Shown: positions 16,457-27,100 of the stretch, in pieces
Position numbering within the stretch: position 1 is the first letter of the stretch
Layout of the letters: each line of letters starts with the position of its first letter
Assembly: GCA_964463135.1 (NCBI GenBank)
Contig: CAYXBA010000015.1
Location: forward strand, 1-64,000
Direction: 5' to 3'
Length of the DNA stretch: 64,000 nucleotides
Source: UBA6898 sp964463135
Lineage (GTDB): Bacteria; Nitrospirota; Thermodesulfovibrionia; Thermodesulfovibrionales; UBA6898
The notes under the pieces: generated by a model
Told to the model about the DNA's origin: nothing
Databases searched by the model: none
Seen by the model: only the letters and a program-made list of their open reading frames with translations
Position numbers and translations under genes: made by a program

Positions 16457-16626
16457 TGCCAAGAATCCGCTATGACGAGCAAGAAGTGGTAGCCCGATAC
16501 CGCGTCCTTCATGATCAATAGTGGTCCAATGCCAATATCGCCAGAAGGATGCAGATTCCAGAACCTACCTTCAGCGGCATACTCAGGCGCAACGGAATAA
16601 TAACCAAACCAAGGAGAAAGAAATGA
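16456..16626 (+). pseudogene. Small HTH protein interrupted by an in-frame TAG
   Basis: A 56-codon frame starts in the ThyA-like stop (TGATG) and is read through to TGA at 16624. It encodes a homeodomain-like HTH (QEVVARYRVLHDQ, then WSNANIARRMQIPEPTFSGI and a basic tail). The TAG at 16519-16521 falls inside the likely first helix-turn. Either a nonsense mutation has broken the gene, or TAG is read through. Other genes here end in TAG (3825-3827, 16857-16859), which argues against general reassignment. Confidence 0.55.
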
Positions 16627-16859
16627 CAGCAGAAACGATTCGTTCACTCATGACACCGATCGAAAGCAGCAATATCAAGGGAGCGTGCTACAGCGATAAC
16701 ACGCTGTATCTCACTTTCAAGGAAGGTCTTATATACCAATACCAGGAGGTGCCCGACAGCGTGTATATGGCCTTTATGGCCTCAGAATCGAAGGGCAAGT
16801 TCTTCTCTGATTTCATCAGAAATACTTATACCGGAGTGGTTGTTCAGGAGGGTAAGTAG
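16623..16859 (+). CDS. KTSC-domain protein
   Basis: The 78-residue protein matches the KTSC pattern throughout: IESSNIKGACYSDN, YLTFKEGLIYQYQEVP and SESKGKFFSDFIRN. KTSC domains are small beta-rich units often beside lysyl-tRNA synthetase domains or in phage genomes, with unknown biochemical role. The start follows AAGGAGAAAG. Confidence 0.85.
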   Translation: MTAETIRSLMTPIESSNIKGACYSDNTLYLTFKEGLIYQYQEVPDSVYMAFMASESKGKFFSDFIRNTYTGVVVQEGK

Positions 16860-16861
16860 AT

Positions 16862-17230
16862 ATGGAAACATATATTCATAACGCATTGCTGGCTGTCGGT
16901 GCTGTCGCAGCGCTTCTGATTTCGTTTGGATTTGCCGCATGGGGCCTCTCTGAGCTTCAGGCGGTACTGGAGATCCGGAGACGCTTCAGTGAAGACAAAA
17001 TCAGGGAATCGTACAAGCAACGTCTCGGCGCTATTATGCAGGGTGACGCATACTGGTTTGAAAACAAAGCCGTTTATGAAGCTTTACGGCTTTACGGTGA
17101 ATACCTTGAGTCTGGCGTAGGTGATATCGGCGCCGTCAGAGATAAGTGGCGCGAGACACAGAAGACGTTTCCCGAGAAAGTTGTCGATGCCACCATAGCA
17201 ACGATCAGGCGCAACCCGGAGTGTCTGTAA
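16862..17230 (+). CDS. Membrane-anchored protein of unknown function
   Basis: The 122-residue protein has one N-terminal transmembrane helix (about residues 8-30, ALLAVGAVAALLISFGFAAW), then a charged helical cytoplasmic or periplasmic domain. No enzyme motif is seen. It starts after an AGGAGG site and overlaps the next gene by TAATG. Confidence 0.65.
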   Translation: METYIHNALLAVGAVAALLISFGFAAWGLSELQAVLEIRRRFSEDKIRESYKQRLGAIMQGDAYWFENKAVYEALRLYGEYLESGVGDIGAVRDKWRETQKTFPEKVVDATIATIRRNPECL

Positions 17231-17385
17231 TGATCAAGGAGCGCTGTAGCCGTTGCGGAGCGCCCAAGAAGAGCAGGATGTACGCGATATCTCCAACGAT
17301 AACCCTCTGCCCCCGGTGCAACGGTAAGCTTATCGGAAGGCCGGCGCAGAGACGCAGGAGAGCGGCTCGATGTCCAAACCAGTAA
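17230..17385 (+). CDS. Small zinc-ribbon protein
   Basis: The 51-residue protein has two Cys-x-x-Cys knuckles (CSRCG and CPRCN) 25 residues apart, a zinc ribbon, and an Arg-rich end (RPAQRRRRAARCP). It starts in the previous stop codon and overlaps the nuclease gene by 16 bp. Nucleic-acid binding is likely. Confidence 0.65.
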   Translation: MIKERCSRCGAPKKSRMYAISPTITLCPRCNGKLIGRPAQRRRRAARCPNQ

Positions 17386-18011
17386 GGTCGGAGCAGGACA
17401 TCGCCAAACAGGTAATTGCCCTGCTGTCTGAATGGCACTATGATATCTACCAGGAGGTTGACGGTCCCGGCGGCCGCTGCGATATCGTGGCTGTTCAGGG
17501 CAAGATATTGTGGGCGATCGAGTGCAAGGTGCGCTTCAATCTCGCCGTCGTAGAGCAGGCACATAACTGGCTCGGCCGGGCTCACTTCGTATCGGTTGCA
17601 GCACCGGGCCGGCCGAGTCGCTTTCTTGCGCGAGTATGCCGGGATTATGGTATCGGGATACTAGAGGCTGGATATTCCGAGGCAGCAGAAATATTCAGGC
17701 CACGGTTTACTCGTCGCATCAAACCACTGCGCCTTTACGACGAACAGAAAACATTTTGCCCCGCCGGAAGCTCCGAGAGCTACTTCACGCCCTTTAAGCG
17801 TACGCGGGATGGGATTATCGCGTGTGTAACAAATAACCCCGGCATTGAATTCTCAGCGCTTCTGAAGACCGTAGAGCATCATTATCGAACCCTCAGCACC
17901 GCGAAAAGCTGCATCTCGAAGTATATCGAGCGAGGCGTTATCCCGGGTCTGAGAACAGAAATTGTAAACCGCAAGCTATGTATATTCCCAAAGCCAAAGG
18001 AGATCTCATGA
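17370..18011 (+). CDS. PD-(D/E)XK-like nuclease with C-terminal helical domain
   Basis: The 213-residue protein has the core of a restriction-endonuclease-like fold: GGRCDIVA, then WAIECKVR giving Asp...Glu-x-Lys within residues 30-55. The C-terminal half resembles a winged helix. It lies directly before a UvrD-type helicase (ATGA overlap), as in RecB- or AddAB-like pairs, so it may act on DNA ends in recombination or Holliday-junction processing. The exact family is uncertain. Confidence 0.65.
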   Translation: MSKPVRSEQDIAKQVIALLSEWHYDIYQEVDGPGGRCDIVAVQGKILWAIECKVRFNLAVVEQAHNWLGRAHFVSVAAPGRPSRFLARVCRDYGIGILEAGYSEAAEIFRPRFTRRIKPLRLYDEQKTFCPAGSSESYFTPFKRTRDGIIACVTNNPGIEFSALLKTVEHHYRTLSTAKSCISKYIERGVIPGLRTEIVNRKLCIFPKPKEIS

Positions 18012-19543
18012 CCACTCTTAACCCACAGCAATATGCCGCTACTACGTCGACCGCACCGGCCATTCTCTGTATCGCTGGCGCGGGTACCGGCAAGACCGCT
18101 ACACTGACGGCACGGATCAAGCATTTGATCGCAACGGGTACCCCGCCGAAGCATATAACAGCGCTGACCTTCACGAAAAAGGCGGCGGCGGAGATGCTGC
18201 ATCGGGTCGGCGCCAAGGGAGTATTTATCGATACCTTCCATGCCTGGTGCTTACGCATGATGCGGGATATCGGCTATACCGCGGGCTGGAACGGCGAGCG
18301 GTTATCTATTATTGATGACGGCGACCAAAAGAAAATCATGGACGGTATCAAGAAAAACATGGGTCTGAAGCCCACCAAGAACCCGAACCTGAAAGCTGAG
18401 CAAGCGGCATTACTGCGGAATGAATACAGGGCCTTCTGCCTGACCCATGATATCATCGATTACGACATGCTGCAAATAGAAATCAGGAATATTCTTACTT
18501 TCAGGAGTCTCGGCGAAACGCCCAGGCCCAGGGGACACACCCTTATCGATGAGTTTCAGGACACAGACCCGGTTCAGTACGAGATCATACGTCTTGCGGG
18601 TGAGCATGACAACCTCTTCGTTGTCGGTGATGACTGCCAGTCCATCTACGGCTTCCGCGGTGCTGATGTCGGCAATATTCAACAGTTTATCTCCGACTTC
18701 AGCCCCGAAATAGTTGCACTGACCCAGAACTACCGCTCCGGACAGGGGATCCTTGATTACGCCAATGCAATTGAAGTCGCAGCTATCCCGAAGAGGTTGT
18801 GGTCTGAGATACCTGCCGGGACTGTAGAGATACAGCCATGTGATGCTGTGGCTGACGAGGCATTATATGTCGCAAAAACCGCGCCGGCCCTCGAAGGCAC
18901 CACTGCCATTATCGGTCGCACAAACTCGTATCTCGATGAATTTGCAGTCTACCTTGAAGCCGAAAAGGTGGAATTCACCCGAAGCCGCCGCACGGTATGG
19001 ACCAAAGAAGAGAAGGCAAGTATTAATCTTCTCAAGACAATAGTGACGGGTAACTTGGCTTGGGTACAGGGCTACGATGCAGTTCACGTTGCATCTGCGG
19101 TGCCACAGGCCCCGTGGAACCCTACGGGCCGGCTCAAGGAGTGCTGTGATCAGTACGACGCCATATCGGCCATGCTCGGGGAGGCGTGGACACCACAGGG
19201 CCTTCTCGACTTCATAGACACCTACGAGAACGACGAGGCCGCCACGGTACAGCCAGGTATTAATTTATTGACAATTCACGGCTCAAAGGGTCTTGAATTC
19301 GACAATGTTTTTCTGGTAGGATGTGGTGAGGGGATATTTCCACTGGCATCTGAGATGGCGGGACCTCCCCGTGACGAGGCATCGAGGCTGCTATATGTCG
19401 CAGTGACCAGGGCCAAAAGCAAGCTGTTTATTTCATGGCCTGGCGAGTATTGGAGTTGGGGGAAGCGGCTGGAGGTGACGAGATCGTCGCTATTGCCAGC
19501 CGCAAGGGAACGTAACGTATCCGAACGGAGGGGATGTCAATGA
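18008..19543 (+). CDS. UvrD/Rep-type SF1 DNA helicase
   Basis: The 511-residue protein has the SF1A motifs in order: GAGTGKTATLT (Walker A), ALTFTKKAAAEM, LIDEFQDTDPVQ (Walker B), LTQNYRSGQ, TIHGSKGLEFDNVFLVG and RLLYVAVTRAKSKLF. It would unwind DNA 3' to 5'. It is somewhat shorter than UvrD. The start at 18008 overlaps the nuclease stop and has AGGAG upstream, so the two proteins are co-translated. Confidence 0.92.
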   Translation: MTTLNPQQYAATTSTAPAILCIAGAGTGKTATLTARIKHLIATGTPPKHITALTFTKKAAAEMLHRVGAKGVFIDTFHAWCLRMMRDIGYTAGWNGERLSIIDDGDQKKIMDGIKKNMGLKPTKNPNLKAEQAALLRNEYRAFCLTHDIIDYDMLQIEIRNILTFRSLGETPRPRGHTLIDEFQDTDPVQYEIIRLAGEHDNLFVVGDDCQSIYGFRGADVGNIQQFISDFSPEIVALTQNYRSGQGILDYANAIEVAAIPKRLWSEIPAGTVEIQPCDAVADEALYVAKTAPALEGTTAIIGRTNSYLDEFAVYLEAEKVEFTRSRRTVWTKEEKASINLLKTIVTGNLAWVQGYDAVHVASAVPQAPWNPTGRLKECCDQYDAISAMLGEAWTPQGLLDFIDTYENDEAATVQPGINLLTIHGSKGLEFDNVFLVGCGEGIFPLASEMAGPPRDEASRLLYVAVTRAKSKLFISWPGEYWSWGKRLEVTRSSLLPAARERNVSERRGCQ

Positions 19544-19914
19544 AAAAAATCGTGCTACTGGTCCTGTTAATTTTCATGCTGCTGTCGGGGGTCTCCAATG
19601 CCTATCTATTGGTGACCCAATACGTCGGTGAGTGGTCTCCGGCATACCAATATCTCCCAGGAGAGATCGTGAGTTACCAAGGCGGGGTGTTCGTGACATA
19701 TGGGAATCCCCTTGTTGGCGTTTGCCCGGCATGTCGCTACGATGGCGATAACGGATGGGAGCAGCTTCCGGCACCGCCCCGGTCATGCTCTCCTGAATGG
19801 ATAACAGCAGAGCCTGCCGGAGGGTGGGGGGATGCAGACGTAACAATTTACGGCTCACTGACTATTACTTCTAAACCACACCTGTATTCTGTTTATGTAA
19901 ATAGTAACCAGTGA
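19540..19914 (+). CDS. Secreted protein with a carbohydrate-binding-like domain
   Basis: The 124-residue protein starts with a signal peptide (MKKIVLLVLLIFMLLSGVSNA). The mature part carries YLPGEIVSYQGGVF and NGWEQL, like the short CBM5/12-type modules, and four Cys. It overlaps the UvrD stop and is the last gene of the early operon. It might alter the cell surface, but that is inference. The start at 19540 has GGAGG with 8-bp spacing. Confidence 0.65.
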   Translation: MKKIVLLVLLIFMLLSGVSNAYLLVTQYVGEWSPAYQYLPGEIVSYQGGVFVTYGNPLVGVCPACRYDGDNGWEQLPAPPRSCSPEWITAEPAGGWGDADVTIYGSLTITSKPHLYSVYVNSNQ

Positions 19915-19961
19915 GATTTTTTATAGATGTGCGATCTCGATCAGGGCCTGGTTTGGCTTAT

Positions 19962-22898
19962 CTATGCCGCTACTGCCTTGATTATCACAAACCTCAGAAC
20001 GAGCGCCTCAGACAAGCTGCCGGCTGTGTTGTTCCGGACGTTGATGGTGAAACTCCCTGCTGCAGATCCTGACGGGTTGACCGTATAAGCGCCGAGGGTC
20101 CCTCCGCTGTCATGCTGGAGGTGTACGACGTCTCCTGCTGCCATGAGGGTGTTTGTTACCGTAAAGCTCACGATGGCGCCTGCTGCCAGCGCTGCATTGT
20201 GCATGGTGATGGTGCCGCATAACTTGCTGAGAGTCACGCCGGTTGCTTTGTTTGTTCCCTGGGTAACGGTTCCTCCGGCTCCGGCAGCGTAGCCGATTCC
20301 CTTGGTTCCGTTGTGCAGAATTGCACCGGAGAACAGGTTTATTGATGCTGGGTCAATCTGGTATACGCCATAGCTGGTCGTGATGGTTCCGGAGGCGTTG
20401 CTGGGTCCGGCGAGATATAAGCCGTATGCCGTTGTAATTGTGCCTGTTGAGTTGTTCTGCACCTGGCTGTATAGGGCGATAGCAGTGGTCACCGTCCCGG
20501 TGCTTGTATTCGCCGCTCTGGCAACCAGGCCGTATATAGCATTTTGCGTCCCGGTGGTTGAAAAGCTGGTTATTATATAGTTTTGCGGGGCGTTGTCGGC
20601 CTGCGCTGCTGTGATTGTATTGGATGCATGCAGGCCCATAGGGGAAACTCCGGCCGCTGGGGCTGTCGAGTTTGCTATCCTTGCCCTCACGGTTGTCACT
20701 ATGGCATTGCCGATAGCAACATTCCCGGAGTCGTCGACAAGCACTCCGCTGTCCTGAAGTAACCTGCCTGTCGTCCCGTCGAATCTTGCGAGGGCATTGT
20801 CGGTCGCAGCTGCCGGGCCGGTCACCGCTTCCTTGCCGTCAATAGTCAGCACCTTCGTTGTGTCATCGTAAGTGAGGGATGCGCTGTCGGTCAGTCCGTC
20901 GCTCCCGGCACCGATCGGTATCCTATTAACAGAAATATCTTGGTATGCGACATCTACGGTTTTCAATGTGCCCGCCGGACTGTAAAATCTGTTACAAACT
21001 TCGAGGTAATATCTATAGGTTCCTGACGCCGGGGGCCTGTCTGCTATAGAAAAGCCTGTTATTTTGGTCGCTATTATGGTGTCCGGATCTCCCACCACAG
21101 GCCCTCGGTAGATGGTGAAGAGGTTAGTGCCTTCAATTGCCCCTGTGGCATATGCGGGATTCCCGTTTGCTCCGCCCGAATACGCCCACGAAAGGAGGAC
21201 AATATTCTTGCCGTTTTTCGCTGTTATCGCAGCGCCGGCTTTCCATACGGCCGCCCCTTGGGTAAAGCCTGACCAGACAGATCCTCCTGCCATAGCTGCG
21301 GTCCATGTGCTGTTCGGGATCCCGAAAATGCTGACAGCCCGGATGTCGATCTCTAAGAATTCCAGGTCTAAGGGATCGGTTGTTGCCCATTCGAAGAAGC
21401 ATTCACCCCCTTTGGTTCTCCCGATATCCGTGTAAACGTATTCCTCTGCTATGTTCTGGACTTTCCTGAATTCATAATGTGATATGAACGGAGATGTGGA
21501 AGCGGTCCAGTTGATGCGGAGTCTCTGTAATGGGGCAGAATGGTCGACCATTTCAGTCAGCTGGATATCGGTCGGGTTCTCGGGTGCGTCATCAGGCCCA
21601 GGCAAGTCCGTATCCGGAAATGTAGGCTCCGTCACAATAGCATCAGAAAACACGGCGGGGTCATATTCCCGGCCAGATATCACGGTAGATCCATCAGCTT
21701 GAGGCTCAACCGTAACGCATTCAATCAGTTTCGCCGACAACCCGATATCATCAGTTACCTTGCAGAGTCCGCCCGGCAATATTCCCTTGTCATTCACGGC
21801 CTGAAAAGTGACATCAAGATCAGCAAGCCTTGAATTTAAGAGAAACAACACGACGCGGTGACACTGCGATATCTTGGTGAATCCCGAGAGGTCGTATGAC
21901 TGTTGAGCGACCGCATTCTGCATCCCGGCGACGTCGGGGGCCTCAAGCTGATACGGGACCTGCTCCCATGTCGTCGGGTTTGTCCATGTCCCTACAACCT
22001 TCTTGTACCGGTCCTGCCTCTGAGGCCTTGAAAATGAAGTATTCCATATCCGGTCCGGCTCCTGGTCTGTAAAGGTTGTGATGCCGACAAGAGACTTCGG
22101 GTAAGCGTATTCGAAATGGAACACGCCATCGTAAGACAAATGCCCAAGAAAATGTATCAGGATTCTGTCAATAACATCCTGAACGCTCATACCACCAGTG
22201 AACAGGTAGTTAAACTCGTACCGCTTCTCGGAGCCTACGAGGCTGTCACAGTAATCTGCTGCTGCCGCAACACTTACCCAGTCTATCAGCGCAGAAGATA
22301 TCCCCGGGCCTACCCTCTTATTCATCAGGAAGTGAGCCAGACAAAGAGCGGGGTTGTTGCTGTATGCCCAAGTCGTGATGTCGGCCAGCCTGTGCGTGCC
22401 TGTGCCGCCATTGGTGGTGTCGAGCCGGGGATCGTAAAGCTTGTATCCCTGCATTACCGCCGTGAAATCAGGCGAACCCACCGCAGCCATATTGTGCATC
22501 TTCAGGGTTATAGCGGCATACGCTGTGCCCGGCAGCCGGTCCGTCAGTAGCGAGCTTGCGGTCTGGTCAGATGTCCCGTACTTCAGGGTAAGACCGCCTA
22601 CGATATTGCTGTTGATAATGCCTGTACCGTCGACATACAAATTGCCGTTGCCGAGCTTAATGTTCTTGAATAAATTCACGGGTCCTTCTGTTGCTACGAG
22701 GATGCCGTATAAATCGTCTCCGGAATTGCTCAGTGGAATATAATGAAGCGGAACCTCGCGCTCGCCATAAAGGAACGGCATCTCGAATTCCGATACATCG
22801 ATGGTCGATGATCCCCCCGAACTACTACCGCTTGACGACGACGCCGGCGGGACAACAGTTGTTGGTGCATACACAAAGGGTCCGGTTATCAGGCTCAT
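19962..22898 (-). CDS. Tail tip central protein (J-like) with receptor-binding C terminus
   Basis: The 978-residue protein ends the late operon and lies just after M- and L-like genes, where lambda has gpJ. The N-terminal 400 residues include hub-like phage tail-tip sequence, the middle has fibronectin-type beta domains (about 430-640), and the C terminus has repeats of the type TGTITTAYGLY and a terminal beta domain likely to contact the host. A Ser/Gly-rich linker lies near residues 20-32. It probably decides host range. Confidence 0.8.
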   Translation of the reverse strand: MSLITGPFVYAPTTVVPPASSSSGSSSGGSSTIDVSEFEMPFLYGEREVPLHYIPLSNSGDDLYGILVATEGPVNLFKNIKLGNGNLYVDGTGIINSNIVGGLTLKYGTSDQTASSLLTDRLPGTAYAAITLKMHNMAAVGSPDFTAVMQGYKLYDPRLDTTNGGTGTHRLADITTWAYSNNPALCLAHFLMNKRVGPGISSALIDWVSVAAAADYCDSLVGSEKRYEFNYLFTGGMSVQDVIDRILIHFLGHLSYDGVFHFEYAYPKSLVGITTFTDQEPDRIWNTSFSRPQRQDRYKKVVGTWTNPTTWEQVPYQLEAPDVAGMQNAVAQQSYDLSGFTKISQCHRVVLFLLNSRLADLDVTFQAVNDKGILPGGLCKVTDDIGLSAKLIECVTVEPQADGSTVISGREYDPAVFSDAIVTEPTFPDTDLPGPDDAPENPTDIQLTEMVDHSAPLQRLRINWTASTSPFISHYEFRKVQNIAEEYVYTDIGRTKGGECFFEWATTDPLDLEFLEIDIRAVSIFGIPNSTWTAAMAGGSVWSGFTQGAAVWKAGAAITAKNGKNIVLLSWAYSGGANGNPAYATGAIEGTNLFTIYRGPVVGDPDTIIATKITGFSIADRPPASGTYRYYLEVCNRFYSPAGTLKTVDVAYQDISVNRIPIGAGSDGLTDSASLTYDDTTKVLTIDGKEAVTGPAAATDNALARFDGTTGRLLQDSGVLVDDSGNVAIGNAIVTTVRARIANSTAPAAGVSPMGLHASNTITAAQADNAPQNYIITSFSTTGTQNAIYGLVARAANTSTGTVTTAIALYSQVQNNSTGTITTAYGLYLAGPSNASGTITTSYGVYQIDPASINLFSGAILHNGTKGIGYAAGAGGTVTQGTNKATGVTLSKLCGTITMHNAALAAGAIVSFTVTNTLMAAGDVVHLQHDSGGTLGAYTVNPSGSAAGSFTINVRNNTAGSLSEALVLRFVIIKAVAA

Positions 22899-23488
22899 CT
22901 CGACACCTGCATGATCTCAAGACCTACGGAGTACAGCATCTCTCCGAAGGCCCTGAATTCGGCAGCGGAAGTTTTGAACACGCAATCAGGGAAGTATCTG
23001 CGGCCCGTGAAGGACACTGTGACGGCCTGGCCTGTTGTCGGGATCTTGCCGGGATTGAATGTTATCACGGTCTGGTAGTCGGTGCCGGCGTTTTCGGTGA
23101 TAATATAATCCGTTGTAAGTTCCTTTGTTGCTCCTGCCACCTTTACTACCACAGAGGATGTTTCCTTGCCCGGAAGCGTGAAATCGTCTTGGGTGCCGTT
23201 ACCGGTCCCGATAGAGATATCGACCCATTTCTTATGATGGTCGAAGCTGAAGAAATTGAATTTACCGTACCGACCCCGGCGCGCCACCCAGAATTCATAC
23301 AGCAGGCTTTCTTCGTCGGCAGTGATGCCGCCGGGGTCGTAGCTGATCCTGAACTGATGCAGTACCTGTGGACCGGAGAGGTCCCGGCGCTGCACGGGGT
23401 CGTTTTCGTCGGGACCGAGGAATATAGTCCGAAACGGTACAATCATTGGGAGCTCACTGAACGGAACTACTTCAGGGAATAACGCCAT
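22895..23488 (-). CDS. Minor tail protein (lambda M-like/DUF2460-like)
   Basis: The 197-residue protein contains GRYGKFNFFSFD, which is typical of the tail-tip proteins lying between L and J homologues. It overlaps the J-like start by 4 bp. It would help form the tail tip next to the hub. Confidence 0.6.
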   Translation of the reverse strand: MALFPEVVPFSELPMIVPFRTIFLGPDENDPVQRRDLSGPQVLHQFRISYDPGGITADEESLLYEFWVARRGRYGKFNFFSFDHHKKWVDISIGTGNGTQDDFTLPGKETSSVVVKVAGATKELTTDYIITENAGTDYQTVITFNPGKIPTTGQAVTVSFTGRRYFPDCVFKTSAAEFRAFGEMLYSVGLEIMQVSR

Positions 23489-23491
23489 ATT

Positions 23492-24124
23492 CTAGCCAAT
23501 CACGATCTGGTATTTGCCCCAACCCATGACCGTGCCTTTCTTTGGAAAGTTTTTTGTTGTCGAGAAATTCGCTGTATTAGCGAGTGCGGTGCAGCTCTCA
23601 TAGGTTTTCGAACATAACGTGGATGCTCCGGCATACCCGCAATCAGCATCCTTAAAGCCCCAGCCACAGGCGCGGCCAAATATCCGCCGCGGGGAGGGTG
23701 TTTTCCAGCCAAAGGTAAAAGGCGATATCGAGAGCTCGGCCCACTCCCCGGCACCCTTCATGCCGTCTATGACTCCGGCAGCGCGTAATGTCCCATCTAT
23801 GACTGTCCAGTCATCATTAAAGAAGACCTCGTATAGCAGGATATTGGCATCGGTTAGATCCCCGCCCAGGATCAGAGCGGATATCGCTCTATCAACATTC
23901 CCGAGCCGTATCGTGCCCTCGGCCAGCGGGCTTGTTGTGCTAAGACTAAACCCTGAATGCTCCATTGGGCAGTAGACGTACTCGTTCCCGTCCAGGGTAT
24001 AATTCTCCCCGGGAAGGTCCGTAAAAAAATAGGTGTCGTTTATTTCAAGGAAACGAAATGCACGAGCCGACGATGCTGCCATGGCAGCCAGCATTTCGGC
24101 CGACAATACTTTGTAACCATTCAT
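23492..24124 (-). CDS. Minor tail protein L-like with Cys cluster
   Basis: The 210-residue protein ends with CGWGFKDADCGY and a further CSKTYESC, the Cys pattern that in lambda gpL-type tail-tip proteins holds an FeS cluster. The gene overlaps the tape-measure stop and is followed by the M- and J-like genes. It is likely the tail hub collar protein. Confidence 0.8.
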   Translation of the reverse strand: MNGYKVLSAEMLAAMAASSARAFRFLEINDTYFFTDLPGENYTLDGNEYVYCPMEHSGFSLSTTSPLAEGTIRLGNVDRAISALILGGDLTDANILLYEVFFNDDWTVIDGTLRAAGVIDGMKGAGEWAELSISPFTFGWKTPSPRRIFGRACGWGFKDADCGYAGASTLCSKTYESCTALANTANFSTTKNFPKKGTVMGWGKYQIVIG

Positions 24125-27100
24125 TATCTCAGTACCCTGGGATCACGCCTGATGATCCTTATCCCTTCCTCGGCTGCCTCGCGTTTTAACTTCGCAAGGG
24201 CGCCTGAATTTTCTTCAAACACAATAGTTATCTCCGGCCTGCCTGAGCCACCGCCTGCCACCGCCTGCTGAATCAGGCTTATCAACTTGGCTTCCGGGAT
24301 GTTATATTCCGGGCCTGCTTCTCCTATGAGCTGGTTACGAATCAGCGTCGGACGAGTGAAGTACCCGCCTGTCGCTTGCGGTGTAACCCCCTGGAAGGGC
24401 TCCTGAAGTACCGTCTGGAAATCTATCGACTCCAACCTCTCACGTAGTCTGTCTATCGCTGTGACTTCAATTTGTATCGCCGCGACGAGCTTGTCGTTGA
24501 TGGTTACCCCGAGTGCTTCCAGCCCCGGGATTAGTTTGTCGGCTATCACGGTATCGATATTGGTTCCAATTTCGGTCATATCGGCATTAATGCCTTCCTG
24601 CCATGCCTCAAAATTGGCAAAGGACTTAACCTTGTCGACACCTTCAAGCCCCCACCCCTTCTCAATCCACGAGTTGACCTGCCCGCCGTATTTCGTCATA
24701 TCCCCTGCGAAGCCCTGGGCCTTCACGAACGCGGCACGCTTCTGGTCCTCCGTGCTCTCGCCGGAATTGTAGGTGGATATCTGTTCGTCGTATTTGGCCT
24801 TTGCAGTCAGATATTTGTCGTGAGCCTCAGTAGCCTTCTCGTTGACGTAATTAACTCGCTGCTCAGGCGTCATCAATTCCATCCTCTTGTCCTGGAGACT
24901 GGTTGATGCGGCGTCCCCAACAGCCCTGACGGCGTCCTTCAGGGACATCAATGCGTTGTAGAGGTTGTCTATCGCCCCGGCGATCATAGATGTCAGCCGT
25001 TCCAGTTTTGTGGGGTCTGACTCCGTGATCATCTTGCTCCAGCTATCCGCTATCTCCTGCGTGTAACTGGCGATCTTGCCTGAAAGGTCCATGGCATCGG
25101 TAGCATACTTTTTGAGCTGACCCTTGATGTTCTCGGCAATCGTCTCCTGCATTGTTTTGATGTAGGTGACATATTGGACTGCAGCATTGAGGCGCTCAGT
25201 CAACTGATCAGCGATCACGCCGATCTTGTCAGCCCAGGCCGCACCGGTAAGCGCCGGCAGTTCGTCGAGGGATTTATTGACAGCATCGTCGATTTTCTTA
25301 ACCGCTTCTTTGGCGGTATTGGGGTGGATATCAATACTGTCAAAGATATCCTGTATCTTGAGGGCTTTGAAGACCTGGACCTTCTGTACCGCGGTAACGA
25401 TCCGGTTTATGGTGTCGATCAGTTTTTCTCCGCTGTGCTGGAACTGCGCGAAATCAATCTTGGTGGCCTGTGTCATCCACTCCCCGAACCAACCCTCGAG
25501 TGTGGCCTGCATTTCTTCCGGGGTGACCTTGCCGGCCTTCCAGTCTGCGTTACGCTGAAACTCTGTATCGAACCCCGACGTATCCAGACCGAAAGAATCA
25601 AGTACAGCCCTCATGCTGTCAGATGTAGTCTTGAATCCCTGAATAAGGGCAAGCGCCCAGGGGGCTGCGCCCATATTATCGGTTATGCCGAAAAACCCGC
25701 CCCCGGCGTTGTGATGCGTCCAACCCGCGCCTGTTGCGGTACTGCCGAGGGGATCTCCGGCGTAATAATTAGCCCCCCTGCCCGTGGGATTGAAATGGAG
25801 GCCGAGGTTGTCGTCGCCACCGCCGAGCATGCCGCCAACGGCTCCTACGACAAGACCTACTATGGCCCCAGCCAGCGGACCGATAACGGGAATCATGGAA
25901 CCAATAGAGGCCCCAGTCATCATGCCTGACATCGCACCGGAGAGCGGGTCGCCACTCTTGATAGCGTTATATGTACCGTACATCCCGGCGGCGGCGCCCA
26001 TAATACCTATGGGAGTAGGCTGGAAGCCTCCGCTATACCCGCTTTCTGACCAGCCCAAGCCATTGGCGTTTTCGGTATAATTCATGGTGCCGCCAAAATT
26101 GGCAAGAGGCGTATTCATCCATGAACCAACCTGGCTTCCGAATGAGCCCATCGTGCTGCCACCTCCAGCACCTCCAAGCCAGCCCTGCACCGACTGTCTC
26201 GCGCCCATCATCATCTGCTGTATAGGAATAATTATCGGATTCGCAAGGGCCTGGACGATCATACGTTTCAGCATGTTCATGAAATAATTCCCGAGGTCTT
26301 TTATCGCATCTTTGGGGTTATCGAAGGCCTTGACCAGGGCGTCTTCGATGGTCTTTGCCATCTCAAGGGCTACAGATTTGCCTTTGGCAGCGTTTTCTTC
26401 GAGGGATTTCAGGTATTCGGCGATACCTTCGGCTGCCCCCTCGGCAAAGGACTGAGGCATCTGGCGGTTTATGGCAACAATCTGATCTGAAGCGTCACGG
26501 GTTGCCTTGACTACCTGTCCTTCGTATTTTTTAACGAGTTCCGTGACCCTCGCATAGTGGGCCTTCTTTGCGTCCTCATTGTTTTTCAGGCCTTCGATGA
26601 TGATCCATTCCTTCTGGATCTCGATATAAACTATTTCGGCAAGCTGGTCCTTCTCAATCTCAAGGCGCTTCCTGACCGATTCCTTCTGCCGGTTCAGGAA
26701 TTCTTCGTCGGATATCCGGTAGTGCTCGTGAAGGTATTTATTGAGTTCCTCTTCCTGCTTAACCTCGTCAACCCTTGCCGAATATTGTTCCTCGAGGCCC
26801 AGACGCAGCATCTCCAGGGCATGCCTCTGTTCTTCGGCTGTGAGCTGCACACTCTTCAGTATCCCGGCGGTCTTGGCATCCTCAATCTTCTTCTCACTGT
26901 CTCTGGTGATCTGCTCAACCTGCTTGACGTAATTCTTCTCCAGTTCAAGCTTCTTCTCGAGCTCGAGTCTCTGTTTTTCGCTCAACCCCGGAACGGCATC
27001 GGGGTCCTGACTGTCCATATACTCCTTGACCTTAGAGGGAGACACCTTGAGCTTGGCGAGATGTGCATCAACAATCTTCATTTCACGGTCATACCCTGTC

